The position numbers and the translations under genes are program-made. Shown here in pieces: positions 26,705 through 34,778 of a stretch of 64,000 nucleotides of DNA. Location: contig CAJULP010000087.1 in NCBI GenBank assembly GCA_910587295.1, positions 100,023 to 164,022 of the forward strand. The letters are read 5' to 3'. Below the pieces are notes generated by a model. The model saw only the letters and a list, made by a program, of their open reading frames with translations. It ran no database searches and was not told the DNA's origin. The DNA is from an uncultured Lachnospiraceae bacterium (GTDB lineage Bacteria; Bacillota; Clostridia; Lachnospirales; Lachnospiraceae). Every line of letters begins with the position of its first letter. Position 1 is the first letter of the stretch.

Positions 26705-26710
26705 ATTATA
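26705..26710 (-). promoter_or_regulatory. -10 element of the toxin-antitoxin-like promoter
   Basis: Read on the minus strand, a consensus TATAAT preceded by TG lies about 30 bp upstream of the DUF4258 start. The -35 region (TTTTAT at 17 bp) is poor. Confidence 0.5.
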
Positions 26711-26752
26711 CACTATTTTGGCAGGAAATAAAATAGCTTAAATGATAAGTAC

Positions 26753-26818
26753 AACCCATAGGGCTTTTTTCAGGAGAAAAGCAATGAATTTACGTGCCGG
26801 TGCTTTTGCGGCGGTATT
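26753..26818. repeat. Imperfect direct repeat, copy 2
   Basis: The second copy of the repeat at 26057-26123, from AACCCATAGGGCTTTTTTC to TTTTGCGGCGGTATT. Its right half is the 3' end of the AraC-type remnant on the minus strand. The copies lie about 700 bp apart and bracket the DUF4258/YgiT pair. Confidence 0.75.
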
Positions 26819-27119
26819 GTGCAGGTGAGATACCGGTCTGCTTTTTAAAAAAGGTCGAAAAATGCTGATAGCAGGAGAAGCCAAGCTGCTCTGAGATTGC
26901 CTGAATAGAAAAGTTTGTATGGTAGAGCATGGATTGGGCCAGCTCCAATTTCATGGATAAATAGTAGTTGTAGAGGGCAATCCCATAGGTTTCCCGGAAT
27001 AAATGAATACAATAGGAACGGGAAAGATGGGCGCTATTGGCAATATCGTCAATACTGATAGGAACGGTCAGATTTTGCTCAATAAAGGCATTATTGCAAA
27101 GCAGGCAGACCTGGCCTGC
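26790..27119 (-). pseudogene. C-terminal remnant of an AraC-family regulator
   Basis: The minus strand encodes about 110 residues of an AraC/XylS DNA-binding domain ending at a TAA (26790-26792). The two helix-turn-helix motifs are clear: ISIDDIANSAHLSRSYCIHLF and ISEQLGFSCYQHFSTFFKKQ, followed by the usual TGISPAQYRR. There is no start codon and no ligand-binding domain. Upstream the frame runs into antisense GH125 sequence, so the gene was cut and joined to the mannosidase fragment near 27110-27122. Intact relatives are about 280-300 residues. Confidence 0.85.
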
Positions 27120-28048
27120 TTTGACCCCTATGCCAATGCTTTTAATGAGTCTTTTAATGGGGCGGGCCGCCGGGATGACACTGTTTTAAATGGCCATGTG
27201 TGGGAACGGAAATACGAGGTGGACTCGTTATGTGCACCTGTCTTCCTTGGGTATTACTACTGGAAGGTTACGGGGATTGACCGGATTTTCACCGGAAAGT
27301 ACTACCAGTATTTGCGGGAGACTGTGCGGGTCTTTACGACAGAACAGGACCATAGTAAATCCCCGTATTATTTTCAGCGTTATGGCTGTGCAAAGACGGA
27401 TACCCTGCCCAATGGCGGAAGGGGAAATCCGGTCAAGGTGACGGGGATGACATGGTCCGGTTTCAGGCTTTCGGACGACTGCTGTGATTTTGGCTACCTG
27501 ATCCCTTCCAATATGATGGCAGTGAAGGCAATGTGTTTTGCGGCGGAGATATGCAGGAAGGCATCCAAAAGTACGGGATAACAGAGCATCCGAAGTATGG
27601 GAAGATTTATGCATATGAAACGGATGGGTTCGGTAATTATCAATTGATGGACGATGCCAATTCCCCAAGCCTTCTTGCCATGCCGTATTTGGGATATTGT
27701 AATTTGGACGACCCGCTTTATCAGAATACCCGCAGGTTTATTTTGTCTTCGGACAATCCTTATTATTATGAGGGAAGTGTGGCAAAAGGGGTGGGAAGCC
27801 CCCATACACCGGATGGGTATGTGTGGCATATCGGCATAATCATGCAGGCGTTGACTTCTGGTGACAGGGATGAGATACTAAACTGCCTTGGGATGCTGGC
27901 CAAAACCCATGCAGGGACAAATTACATGCATGAAACCTTTGACCCTTCAAGGACGGAAAATTATTCAAGGCCGTGGTTTGCGTGGGCGAATACGCTGTTT
28001 GCGGAGCTTTTGGATCAATTGATGGATGAAGGGGTTTGGGGGAAATGA
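27120..28048 (+). pseudogene. Broken GH125 (exo-alpha-1,6-mannosidase) gene
   Basis: Two overlapping frames together cover most of a GH125 enzyme. Frame 1 (from about 27123 to a stop at 27581) reads DPYANAFNES, WERKYEVDSLCAPVFLGYYY, MTWSGFRLSDDCCDFGYLIP. Frame 2 (from about 27545 to 28048) reads EGIQKYGITEHPKYGKIYAY, DANSPSLLAMPYLGYC, GSPHTPDGYVWHIGI and ends RPWFAWANTLFAELL. The N-terminal part of about 90-100 residues is missing at the AraC junction. The two frames meet at about 27545 with a frameshift and an apparent short deletion. Two lesions plus truncation make function unlikely. Confidence 0.85.
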
Positions 28049-28052
28049 TTGT

Positions 28053-28078
28053 AAGGGGACTCTGTTTAGAGCCCCCTT
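28053..28078. terminator. Hairpin between convergent GH125 remnant and potD
   Basis: AAGGGGACTCT (28053-28063) pairs with AGAGCCCCCTT (28068-28078) with one A-C mismatch and a GTTT loop. It lies just past the end of potD. The following bases on either strand are only weakly T-rich, so termination efficiency is uncertain. Confidence 0.45.
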
Positions 28079-28097
28079 ATATCTTGCGTGGAAATTT

Positions 28098-29153
28098 TTA
28101 TTCCGATTTCACTTCTTTCCAAAGGCTGTTATACAGCGCATCCCCTTCGCTTCCCAAATACTGGAAAGTCTCCAGGTTATCATACTGCGACAGGTCAGGG
28201 AAGGCAATCTTTGAGTTCTTAATGTCCTCATCCTCGATCAGCTCCTGTGCGGCGGTATTGGGGGTAGAGTAGGTGATGTACTCAAAGTTTTTAAGGGCAA
28301 TGTCCTCCCGGCACATAAAGTCAATGAACTTTTCCGCATTTTCTTTATTGGGTGCATTCTTCGGGATCACCCAGGAATCAATCCAGACGTTGGTGCCTTC
28401 TTTTGGGATGACATATTCCAGGTTTTCGTTTTCCCTCTGGGTGTAGATCGCCTCGCCGGAATAGATCACGCCGATGGCGGCTTCATCCCCGATCATCTTA
28501 TCCCGGACCTGGTCGATCACATAGGCCTGCACTAGGGGCTTTTGTTCAATCAGGGAATTTTTGGCAGCCTGCAGTTCCGTTTCGTCCAGGGTATTCATGG
28601 AATAGCCGTTCAGCTTCAGCGCCACCATGAAAGCGTCCCGGACGGAGTCCTGCATCAGGATATTGTCCGCATACTGCTCATCCCAGAGCACGGACCAGCT
28701 GTCAATTGGCCCGGAGACCATGGTCTTATTATAGAGGATGCCTACCGTTCCAAAACAGTAGGGAACGGAATATTTGTTTTCTGGGTCGAATTCTTTGGAC
28801 TGCTCAAAGTATTGCTGCCCAATATTTTTAAGGTTAGGGATATTGTCAAAGTTGATTTCTGCCAGCAAGTCATTGTCAATCATCTTCTGGATCATGTAAT
28901 CCGACGGGCAGATCACATCATAAGCGGAAGCGCCGGCTTCCACTTTAGGGTACATGGTCTCATTGGTGTCGTACTCATCGTAGACGACCTTGATGCCTGT
29001 TTCTTCTTCAAACAGGGAAAGGGTTTCCGGGTCTATGTATTCCCCCCAGTTATAGACGATAACTTCCCCGTTTTCGGCAGAACTTTTGCCGCATCCGGAA
29101 AGGAGTGACAGCCCTAATACGGGCAGGAGTGCAAAGCATAATAATTTTTTCAT
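28098..29153 (-). CDS. potD: Spermidine/putrescine ABC transporter, substrate-binding lipoprotein
   Basis: A 351-residue extracellular polyamine-binding lipoprotein. The signal peptide ends in a lipobox (LSLLSGCGKSS, cysteine about 21), and the mature start VIVYNWGEYIDPETL is characteristic of PotD. Further matches are VICPSDYMIQKMI and the YVIPKEGTNVWIDSWVIPK strand region. It is the last gene of the puuR-like/potABC/potD operon, 16 bp after potC, with an AGGAGG-type ribosome site. Confidence 0.96.
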   Translation of the reverse strand: MKKLLCFALLPVLGLSLLSGCGKSSAENGEVIVYNWGEYIDPETLSLFEEETGIKVVYDEYDTNETMYPKVEAGASAYDVICPSDYMIQKMIDNDLLAEINFDNIPNLKNIGQQYFEQSKEFDPENKYSVPYCFGTVGILYNKTMVSGPIDSWSVLWDEQYADNILMQDSVRDAFMVALKLNGYSMNTLDETELQAAKNSLIEQKPLVQAYVIDQVRDKMIGDEAAIGVIYSGEAIYTQRENENLEYVIPKEGTNVWIDSWVIPKNAPNKENAEKFIDFMCREDIALKNFEYITYSTPNTAAQELIEDEDIKNSKIAFPDLSQYDNLETFQYLGSEGDALYNSLWKEVKSE

Positions 29154-29169
29154 GAAAGATACCTCCTCT

Positions 29170-29949
29170 TTATTTTTTCAGGTCTTTTTCTGCCGGAACT
29201 CGGTTGACTAAAAGCAGTAAGACCAAGACTGTTAAAAAGATAATGGTAGATAAAGCGTACATTTCCGGTTTGATCCCTTTTTTCACTTCCGTGTAGATCT
29301 TGGTGGAGAGGGTATCCACGCCGGCGCCTTTGGTAAAATGGGTGATGATAAAGTCATCCAGCGACATGGTAAACGCCATCAAAAAGCCGGAAAGCACACC
29401 GGGCAGGATATCGGGAAATACCACTTTAAAAAAGCCGGAAACCGGTCCTGCGCCTAAATCCAGCGCCGCCTCGTAAGTGTAAGGGTTTATCTGCCGCATC
29501 CTTGGCATCACGCTTAAGATCACATAGGGGATACAAAAGGTGATGTGGGAGAGTAAAATGGTTCCAAGCCCAAACTTAAGCCCAAAACTGATAAATAAGA
29601 GCATCAGAGAGATACCGGTAACGATTTCCGCATTTAACATGGGGATATTAGTAACACCCATGATGATTGCCCGGGATCTCTTTTTTAGGCTCATAATGGC
29701 GATACAGGCAACGGTTCCGATGATCGTGGATGCCACAGAGGCAATCAGGGCGATCAGCAGAGTGTTAAAAAGCGCCTGTAAAATGTCCCTGTTTTGAAAT
29801 AAGGCTCCGTACCATTTTAAAGTAAACCCACCCCATTTGGCCCGGGTCTTGCTTGCATTAAAGGAAAGCACGATCAGGGTTACGATGGGGGCATACAAAA
29901 AGATAAAAATCAAGGTAATGTATAGTTTTTGCAGGATCGTCTTTTTCAT
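29170..29949 (-). CDS. potC: Spermidine/putrescine ABC transporter permease
   Basis: A 259-residue permease with six hydrophobic helices and the cytoplasmic EAA loop for ATPase contact (YEAALDLGAGPVSGFFKVVFP). The N-terminus LYITLIFIFLYAPIVTLIVLSFN is typical of PotC. Its ATG overlaps the stop of potB by 4 bp, indicating translational coupling. Confidence 0.95.
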   Translation of the reverse strand: MKKTILQKLYITLIFIFLYAPIVTLIVLSFNASKTRAKWGGFTLKWYGALFQNRDILQALFNTLLIALIASVASTIIGTVACIAIMSLKKRSRAIIMGVTNIPMLNAEIVTGISLMLLFISFGLKFGLGTILLSHITFCIPYVILSVMPRMRQINPYTYEAALDLGAGPVSGFFKVVFPDILPGVLSGFLMAFTMSLDDFIITHFTKGAGVDTLSTKIYTEVKKGIKPEMYALSTIIFLTVLVLLLLVNRVPAEKDLKK

Positions 29950-30776
29950 AAAAAGGAACCCTCCCCGTCTTTGTCAAATATTGCCGTCAGCAGCATATTT
30001 ACGATAATGAACAGCATCAGCACGATAGAAAGGCCGCTTCCCAAATGCCAGTTGCTTGCCTGAGTAAATTCCTCTTCGATCACGTTGCCGATCAGCAGAA
30101 TCTTGCTTCCGCCAAGAAGCTTGCTGATGACAAAGGTGGTCAGGGCAGGGATAAACACCATGGTGATCCCGCTTATAATACCGGGGATGCTGAGAGGAAG
30201 GGTTATCTTCATAAACACCTGCAGCGGGTTAGCTCCCAGATCCCTTGCGGCATTGATTAAGTTCCCGTCTATTTTAGCCAGTGCGTTGTATATGGGCAGA
30301 ACCATAAACGGCAAAAAATTGTAGACCATGCCAAGGATGATGGCATAGGGCGTATTGATGATATTAAGGGACGGCAGATGCAAAAAATTTAGGATACTGT
30401 TGATCACGCCGGTTTTTTCAAGGAGTGTCTGCCATGCCAGGGTACGGAGCAAAAAGTTCATCCACATAGGCAGGATGAAGATCAGCACGATGAAGCTCTG
30501 TCGGCCGTTCTTTTGCCCGCATAAGATCATGGCAAGGGGATAGGCGAGCAAAAGGCAGATCAGGGTTGCTATAAGAGATAGCAAAAGTGCAATCCCTAAT
30601 GCTTTTGCATGTTCCGGGGCGGAGATTGCCAGCACATTTTCAAGGGTAAAAGATCCCGTCCGGTCAGTCAGTCCGTAATAAAACACCATGCCAAGGGGCA
30701 CCAGGATGAATATGGCAGACCAGATAAAGTAGGGCGTACCAAGCAGCTTTTTTTTCAATAAGGCTTTTTTATTCAT
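29946..30776 (-). CDS. potB: Spermidine/putrescine ABC transporter permease
   Basis: A 276-residue permease with six helices and an EAA-type loop (NAARDLGANPLQVFMKITLP). The first helix region (YFIWSAIFILVPLGMVFYYGL) matches PotB. It overlaps potA upstream by 8 bp and potC downstream by 4 bp. With PotC it forms the membrane channel. Confidence 0.95.
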   Translation of the reverse strand: MNKKALLKKKLLGTPYFIWSAIFILVPLGMVFYYGLTDRTGSFTLENVLAISAPEHAKALGIALLLSLIATLICLLLAYPLAMILCGQKNGRQSFIVLIFILPMWMNFLLRTLAWQTLLEKTGVINSILNFLHLPSLNIINTPYAIILGMVYNFLPFMVLPIYNALAKIDGNLINAARDLGANPLQVFMKITLPLSIPGIISGITMVFIPALTTFVISKLLGGSKILLIGNVIEEEFTQASNWHLGSGLSIVLMLFIIVNMLLTAIFDKDGEGSFL

Positions 30777-31842
30777 TGATTCCGGCAGCCTCCTCGTCTT
30801 CAGAAGCAGGTTTGTTCATAATCTGGATATTAAAGGGGTCTACGTCAATGTCCACTTCGGTTCCAACCGGGAACATTCCGGTAGAATGAACCAGCCACTC
30901 GAAACCGGCGGCAGTCACTTCCATTTCGTAATGGACGCCTTTAAAGATCAAATGGGTTACCACACCTTTTATTTTTCCGGCCCCGGGGCGGGAGAGGATC
31001 ACGTCTTCAGGGCGGATCACCACGTCCACAGGCTTATTTTTGCCAAATCCGGTGTCCACACAGGGAAACCGTGTTCCCAGGATTTCCACTAGCTTATCTT
31101 CAATCATGGTGGAACTGATGATATTACTGTCTCCGATAAAATCCGCCACAAAGGCATTCTCCGGTTCATTGTAGATCTTTTCCGGGCTGCCGATCTGCTG
31201 GATATACCCCTGATTCATTACCACGATGGTGTCGGACATGGTTAGGGCCTCTTCCTGGTCGTGGGTCACATATATGAAGGTAATGCCCAGTTCGTTTTTC
31301 AGACGTATCAGTTCGTACTGCATATCCTGACGGAGCTTTAAGTCAAGGGCGCCTAAGGGTTCGTCAAGTAAAAGCACTTTGGGTTCGTTGACGATGGCAC
31401 GGGCGATAGCGATACGCTGCTGCTGGCCTCCGCTTAGGGAATCGGGCATACGTTTTTCAAAACCTTCCAAATTCACTAATTTTAACGCATATTTAATTTT
31501 ATCATCTATGTAAGTTTTGCTCTTGTTTTTAATCTTCAGGCCAAAAGCAATGTTTTCGGCAATGTTCATATGGGTGAAGAGAGCATAACGCTGGAACACC
31601 GTATTGAGCTGGCGTTTGTTTGGGGGAAGGCTGGTGATGTCTTTTCCGTCAAAAATAACGCAGCCTTTATCCGGGCTCTCAAAGCCGCCTAAGATACGAA
31701 GCGTGGTGGTCTTTCCGCAGCCGCTTGGCCCTAAAAGCGTTAAAAATTCATTTTCCCGGATATAAAGGTTCAGATCATCTAAAACCATCTGTCCGTCAAA
31801 GGATTTGCTGATGTTTTTCAGGTCGATTAAAACTTTGCTCAT
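30769..31842 (-). CDS. potA: Spermidine/putrescine ABC transporter ATP-binding protein
   Basis: A 357-residue ATPase: Walker A GPSGCGKTT, signature LSGGQQQRIAIARAI, Walker B VLLLDEPLGALD, H-loop YVTHDQEEA, and a C-terminal TOBE-like domain (about 240-357). It powers polyamine import by PotBCD. The frame is open upstream from 31899, but ATG 31842 has AAGGAG at 9-nt spacing and starts the conserved LIDLKNISKSFDG. Confidence 0.96.
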   Translation of the reverse strand: MSKVLIDLKNISKSFDGQMVLDDLNLYIRENEFLTLLGPSGCGKTTTLRILGGFESPDKGCVIFDGKDITSLPPNKRQLNTVFQRYALFTHMNIAENIAFGLKIKNKSKTYIDDKIKYALKLVNLEGFEKRMPDSLSGGQQQRIAIARAIVNEPKVLLLDEPLGALDLKLRQDMQYELIRLKNELGITFIYVTHDQEEALTMSDTIVVMNQGYIQQIGSPEKIYNEPENAFVADFIGDSNIISSTMIEDKLVEILGTRFPCVDTGFGKNKPVDVVIRPEDVILSRPGAGKIKGVVTHLIFKGVHYEMEVTAAGFEWLVHSTGMFPVGTEVDIDVDPFNIQIMNKPASEDEEAAGINE

Positions 31843-31864
31843 GACGTTACTCTCCTTACATCGA

Positions 31865-32416
31865 TTAAAAACTTGGCGGACTGCTGACCCAGATGACAAT
31901 GGCGCCGGTCTTGTTGTCCGCTTTCAGGTAATGGGTTGTTTTTGCCGTAAAGTAAAAGGATTCGCCTTTTCTTACTTTGGTGGATTTTTTCCCCAGGACT
32001 AAGGTGACGCTTCCCGACAACACATAGCCAAATTCCTCCCCTTCATGGGGATTGTCCGGATAAGTGGAGCCGCCGGGAGATAAGGTGAGCCGGATGGGTT
32101 CCATCATATTTTTCTGGGCGTTTGGGATGATCCATTCTACTTTGTTTTGAAGTTCCTCGTCAGTTTTTTCAAAATAGTCGCTTTGCCGGAAGGCCACCTG
32201 GGTATCTTCTGAATCATTAAAAAACTCCTTCAAGTCAGTACCCAGGCATTGCAGGATGTCCACTAGGGTAGTGATGGAAGGAGAGGTCAGGTTCCGTTCA
32301 AGTTGTGAGATAAAGCCTTTTGACAGCTCACAGCGGTCGGCCAGTTCTTCCTGTGTAAGTCCTTTTTGCGTTCGGAGGTCTTTGATCTTGTTGCCTATAT
32401 TTATATTGTTATTCAT
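31865..32416 (-). CDS. XRE-cupin transcriptional regulator (PuuR-like)
   Basis: A 183-residue regulator with an N-terminal helix-turn-helix (IKDLRTQKGLTQEELADRCE, SKGFISQLERN, about 8-60) and a C-terminal cupin (about 105-180; PGGSTYPDNPHEGEEFGYVL). Linked XRE-cupin genes often control polyamine uptake or breakdown, and this one heads the pot operon, with potA 22 bp downstream. The frame opens earlier at 32494, but ATG 32416 begins the conserved region. A palindromic site between the promoter and the start suggests autoregulation. Confidence 0.88.
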   Translation of the reverse strand: MNNNINIGNKIKDLRTQKGLTQEELADRCELSKGFISQLERNLTSPSITTLVDILQCLGTDLKEFFNDSEDTQVAFRQSDYFEKTDEELQNKVEWIIPNAQKNMMEPIRLTLSPGGSTYPDNPHEGEEFGYVLSGSVTLVLGKKSTKVRKGESFYFTAKTTHYLKADNKTGAIVIWVSSPPSF

Positions 32417-32475
32417 AAAAGCCTGCCTTTCCGGTACGGATATTGGAATGAAATTGCATTTATAATAAACTTTTA

Positions 32476-32492
32476 GTTTAGTAAAACTAAAC
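32476..32492. promoter_or_regulatory. Palindromic operator candidate for the XRE-cupin regulator
   Basis: GTTTAGT (32476-32482), spacer AAA, ACTAAAC (32486-32492): a perfect 7-bp inverted repeat. It lies about 10 bp downstream of the minus-strand -10, so a bound repressor would block early transcription of the regulator-pot operon. Confidence 0.65.
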
Positions 32493-32502
32493 ACTGATAT
32501 TC

Positions 32503-32530
32503 ATTATACATAGATATATAGGAAAGTCAA
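32503..32530 (-). promoter_or_regulatory. Sigma-A promoter for the regulator-potABCD operon
   Basis: On the minus strand, TTGACT (32530-32525) and TATAAT (32508-32503) are spaced 16 bp, with TG immediately before the -10. This is among the best consensus promoters in the window. Confidence 0.75.
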
Positions 32531-32565
32531 TAGGATAATTTGCAGTTCCATTTTGAAAGAAAGAG

Positions 32566-32574
32566 TGTTATAAT
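32566..32574 (+). promoter_or_regulatory. Extended -10 promoter for the lactonase gene
   Basis: TGTTATAAT is a TGn-extended consensus -10, 43 bp upstream of the lactonase start, with no strong -35. A second TATAAT occurs at 32585-32590. It diverges from the pot promoter. Confidence 0.5.
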
Positions 32575-32617
32575 TTTCATATCATATAATCATCTGAAGA
32601 GTAAAGGAAGGCTTATT

Positions 32618-33679
32618 ATGGGAAAAGAACAGTATGTTGCATATGTATCCACTTATACATCAGGGAATAAGAGTGGTTTTGGTATCAGGATTTATGATGT
32701 GGATATTAAGAACGGGAGGTTCACGGAGAAGGATCAGGTGAAGATCACCAACTCCTCTTATGTTACCATATCCCACAGTAGGAAGTATCTGTACTCCATC
32801 ACGGATTTTGGAGTGGAATCTTATAAAATTTTGGCGGACGGCAGTCTGGAAGTCTTAAATCATGCGTCTATCAATGGCATGAGGGGGCGTCATCTTTCCA
32901 CGGATTATGAGGATAAATTTTTATTTGTGGCAGGGTATCATGACGCAAAGCTTACCGTGCTGCGCATCAATGAAGACGGTACCATCGGAGAAATTACAGA
33001 TGAGATTTTCCATAAAGGCCTTGGCAGCATTGCGGAACGGAATTTCAGGCCCCATATCAATTGCGTGAGGATGACCAGAGATAATAAATTTTTGTGTGCC
33101 GCAGACCTTGGAATGGATCATGTGGTGGTATATGGGCTTAACCATCTTTCCGGGAAATTAAAACAGGTGGATATCATCAGAAGTGAGCAGGAATCCGCAC
33201 CCCGGCATTTGAAGTTTTCCAAGGACGGGAGATTTTTATATATTGTCCATGAATTAAAGAATTATATTGATGTTTATTCTTATGAGCTTGATAACCGTGG
33301 AAATCCGGTTTTTGAGAAGATACAGACGATTGAAACCGTGAACGATTATCATGCGGTTGGATCTGCGGCAAGCGCTCTAAACTTTTCAGAGGATTATCAA
33401 TATATCTGCAGTTCCAACGCAGGTGATAACAGCGTTGTGCTGTATTCCATCGATCAGGAAAGCGGGATGCTGACGAAGCATCTGTGCCTGCCGGTAAGCG
33501 GGGATTATCCGAAGGATGTGGCTTTGTTCCCGGACAATAGGCATCTGGTCTCATTAAACCATGAGTCGGACACCATGACGTTTTTCAATGTGGATATGGA
33601 ACAGGGAACGCTGGTCATGAACGGGCGGGAGATGAAAGTGGATCAGCCGAACTGTATTATCTTTTACCGTGTTAAATAG
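32618..33679 (+). CDS. Lactonase family protein (6-phosphogluconolactonase-type beta-propeller)
   Basis: A 353-residue beta-propeller of the lactonase family (Pgl/YbhE-like). Repeated strand motifs are visible, such as FSKDGRFLYIVHELKNYIDV, ALNFSEDYQYICSSNAG and ALFPDNRHLVSLNHESD, with the conserved RPHINCVRMTRDNKF region. E. coli Pgl hydrolyses 6-phosphogluconolactone; many homologues have unknown substrates. ATG 32618 follows AAAGGAAGG; the frame opens earlier without a ribosome site. A strong terminator follows. Confidence 0.85.
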   Translation: MGKEQYVAYVSTYTSGNKSGFGIRIYDVDIKNGRFTEKDQVKITNSSYVTISHSRKYLYSITDFGVESYKILADGSLEVLNHASINGMRGRHLSTDYEDKFLFVAGYHDAKLTVLRINEDGTIGEITDEIFHKGLGSIAERNFRPHINCVRMTRDNKFLCAADLGMDHVVVYGLNHLSGKLKQVDIIRSEQESAPRHLKFSKDGRFLYIVHELKNYIDVYSYELDNRGNPVFEKIQTIETVNDYHAVGSAASALNFSEDYQYICSSNAGDNSVVLYSIDQESGMLTKHLCLPVSGDYPKDVALFPDNRHLVSLNHESDTMTFFNVDMEQGTLVMNGREMKVDQPNCIIFYRVK

Positions 33680-33696
33680 ATATAAATCTGTTTTTG

Positions 33697-33726
33697 AAAG
33701 CGCTGCTGCAAAGCGGCGCTTTTTTT
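33697..33726 (+). terminator. Rho-independent terminator after the lactonase gene
   Basis: AAAGCGCTGC (33697-33706) pairs with GCGGCGCTTT (33713-33722) through ten pairs including one G-U, with a 6-nt loop and a T7 tract. Confidence 0.85.
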
Positions 33727-33768
33727 GTCAAAATCAGTCATTAAATCTGTGGAATAATTTGCTTTATT

Positions 33769-33796
33769 TTGACCGAGTTTGGCGTTATGCTAAATG
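33769..33796 (+). promoter_or_regulatory. Candidate promoter for fruK
   Basis: TTGACC (33769-33774) and TAAATG (33791-33796) are 16 bp apart, with a TGC extension before the -10. They lie 35 bp upstream of the fruK start. Confidence 0.5.
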
Positions 33797-33831
33797 CAGA
33801 AAGTCAAACACGGACAAAAGGAGGTGGCGCA

Positions 33832-34743
33832 ATGATTTATACAGTGACGTTCAATCCGTCATTGGATTACATCATAACGGTGGACGATCTTAAACTGGGG
33901 CTTACGAACCGCACAAGCTCGGAACGTTTACTTCCGGGAGGAAAGGGAATCAATGTTTCAACTGTTCTTATGAACCTGGGGATTGAGAGTACGGCGCTGG
34001 GGTTTATTGCAGGTTTTACCGGGGAAGAAGTGACAAGACGCCTGAAAAAGATGGGTGTCAGGAACGGCTTTATCCAAATTGATGAAGGATTTACGAGAAT
34101 CAATGTAAAGCTTAAAAATATGGATGGGATGGAAATTAATGGTATGGGGCCGGACATCAGTGGAGAAAAGGTACAGATCCTGATGGATAGACTTGACCGA
34201 TTGGGCGAAGGGGATGTTTTGTTCCTTTCAGGAAGCATCCCGGCATCCATGCCGGATGACGCATACCGGAAGATCATGGAACTGCTTGACGGCAGAAAGG
34301 TGTTGATCGTTGTTGACGCAACGAAGGACCTGCTTTTGAACGTCCTGCCATATCATCCTTTTTTGATCAAGCCAAATAACCATGAGCTGGGCGAAATCTT
34401 CGGAGTGGAATTAAAGACCAGGGAATCGGTAGTGCCTTATGCTAAAAAATTGCAGGAAAAAGGGGCACAGAATGTACTGGTATCCATGGCGGGAGAAGGT
34501 GCGGTGCTTGTAAGTGTGAAAGGTGAAGTTTATGATACCCCGGCCCCCAAAGGGAAGCTGGTAAACGGCGTTGGCGCAGGGGATTCCATGACAGCCGGAT
34601 TCATGGCCGGGTATATGGAAAAGCATGAGTATCTCCATGCGTTTTACATGGGCGTTGCGGCAGGGAGCGCCAGCGCGTTTTCGGAAAATCTTGCCACAAG
34701 GCCGGAAATCGAGGCCGTATACCGGCAGATGCAGGAAGGTTGA
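33832..34743 (+). CDS. fruK: 1-phosphofructokinase (PfkB family)
   Basis: A 303-residue PfkB-family sugar kinase. The N-terminus MIYTVTFNPSLDYIITVDDL and the LLPGGKGINVSTVLMNLG motif match 1-phosphofructokinase, which makes fructose-1,6-bisphosphate from fructose-1-phosphate. The ATP-site motif GVGAGDSMTAGFMAGYM carries the catalytic aspartate. The usual partners (a fructose PTS and a DeoR regulator) are not adjacent, so tagatose-6-phosphate kinase remains an alternative. ATG 33832 follows AAAGGAGG. Confidence 0.88.
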   Translation: MIYTVTFNPSLDYIITVDDLKLGLTNRTSSERLLPGGKGINVSTVLMNLGIESTALGFIAGFTGEEVTRRLKKMGVRNGFIQIDEGFTRINVKLKNMDGMEINGMGPDISGEKVQILMDRLDRLGEGDVLFLSGSIPASMPDDAYRKIMELLDGRKVLIVVDATKDLLLNVLPYHPFLIKPNNHELGEIFGVELKTRESVVPYAKKLQEKGAQNVLVSMAGEGAVLVSVKGEVYDTPAPKGKLVNGVGAGDSMTAGFMAGYMEKHEYLHAFYMGVAAGSASAFSENLATRPEIEAVYRQMQEG

Positions 34744-34747
34744 TAAG

Positions 34748-34778
34748 CAGTCTGCGGCAATTAAGTTACCGCAGGCTG
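34748..34778. terminator. Hairpin at the fruK/aroC convergent junction
   Basis: CAGTCTGCGG (34748-34757) pairs with CCGCAGGCTG (34769-34778), ten pairs with one G-U and an 11-nt loop. It overlaps the aroC stop region and has no T-tract, so a terminator role is only possible. Confidence 0.3.

Noticed and set aside
28542..29108. 188-codon plus-strand frame
   Set aside because: Antisense to potD, which has a lipobox and family motifs. No ribosome site or domain supports the plus-strand frame.
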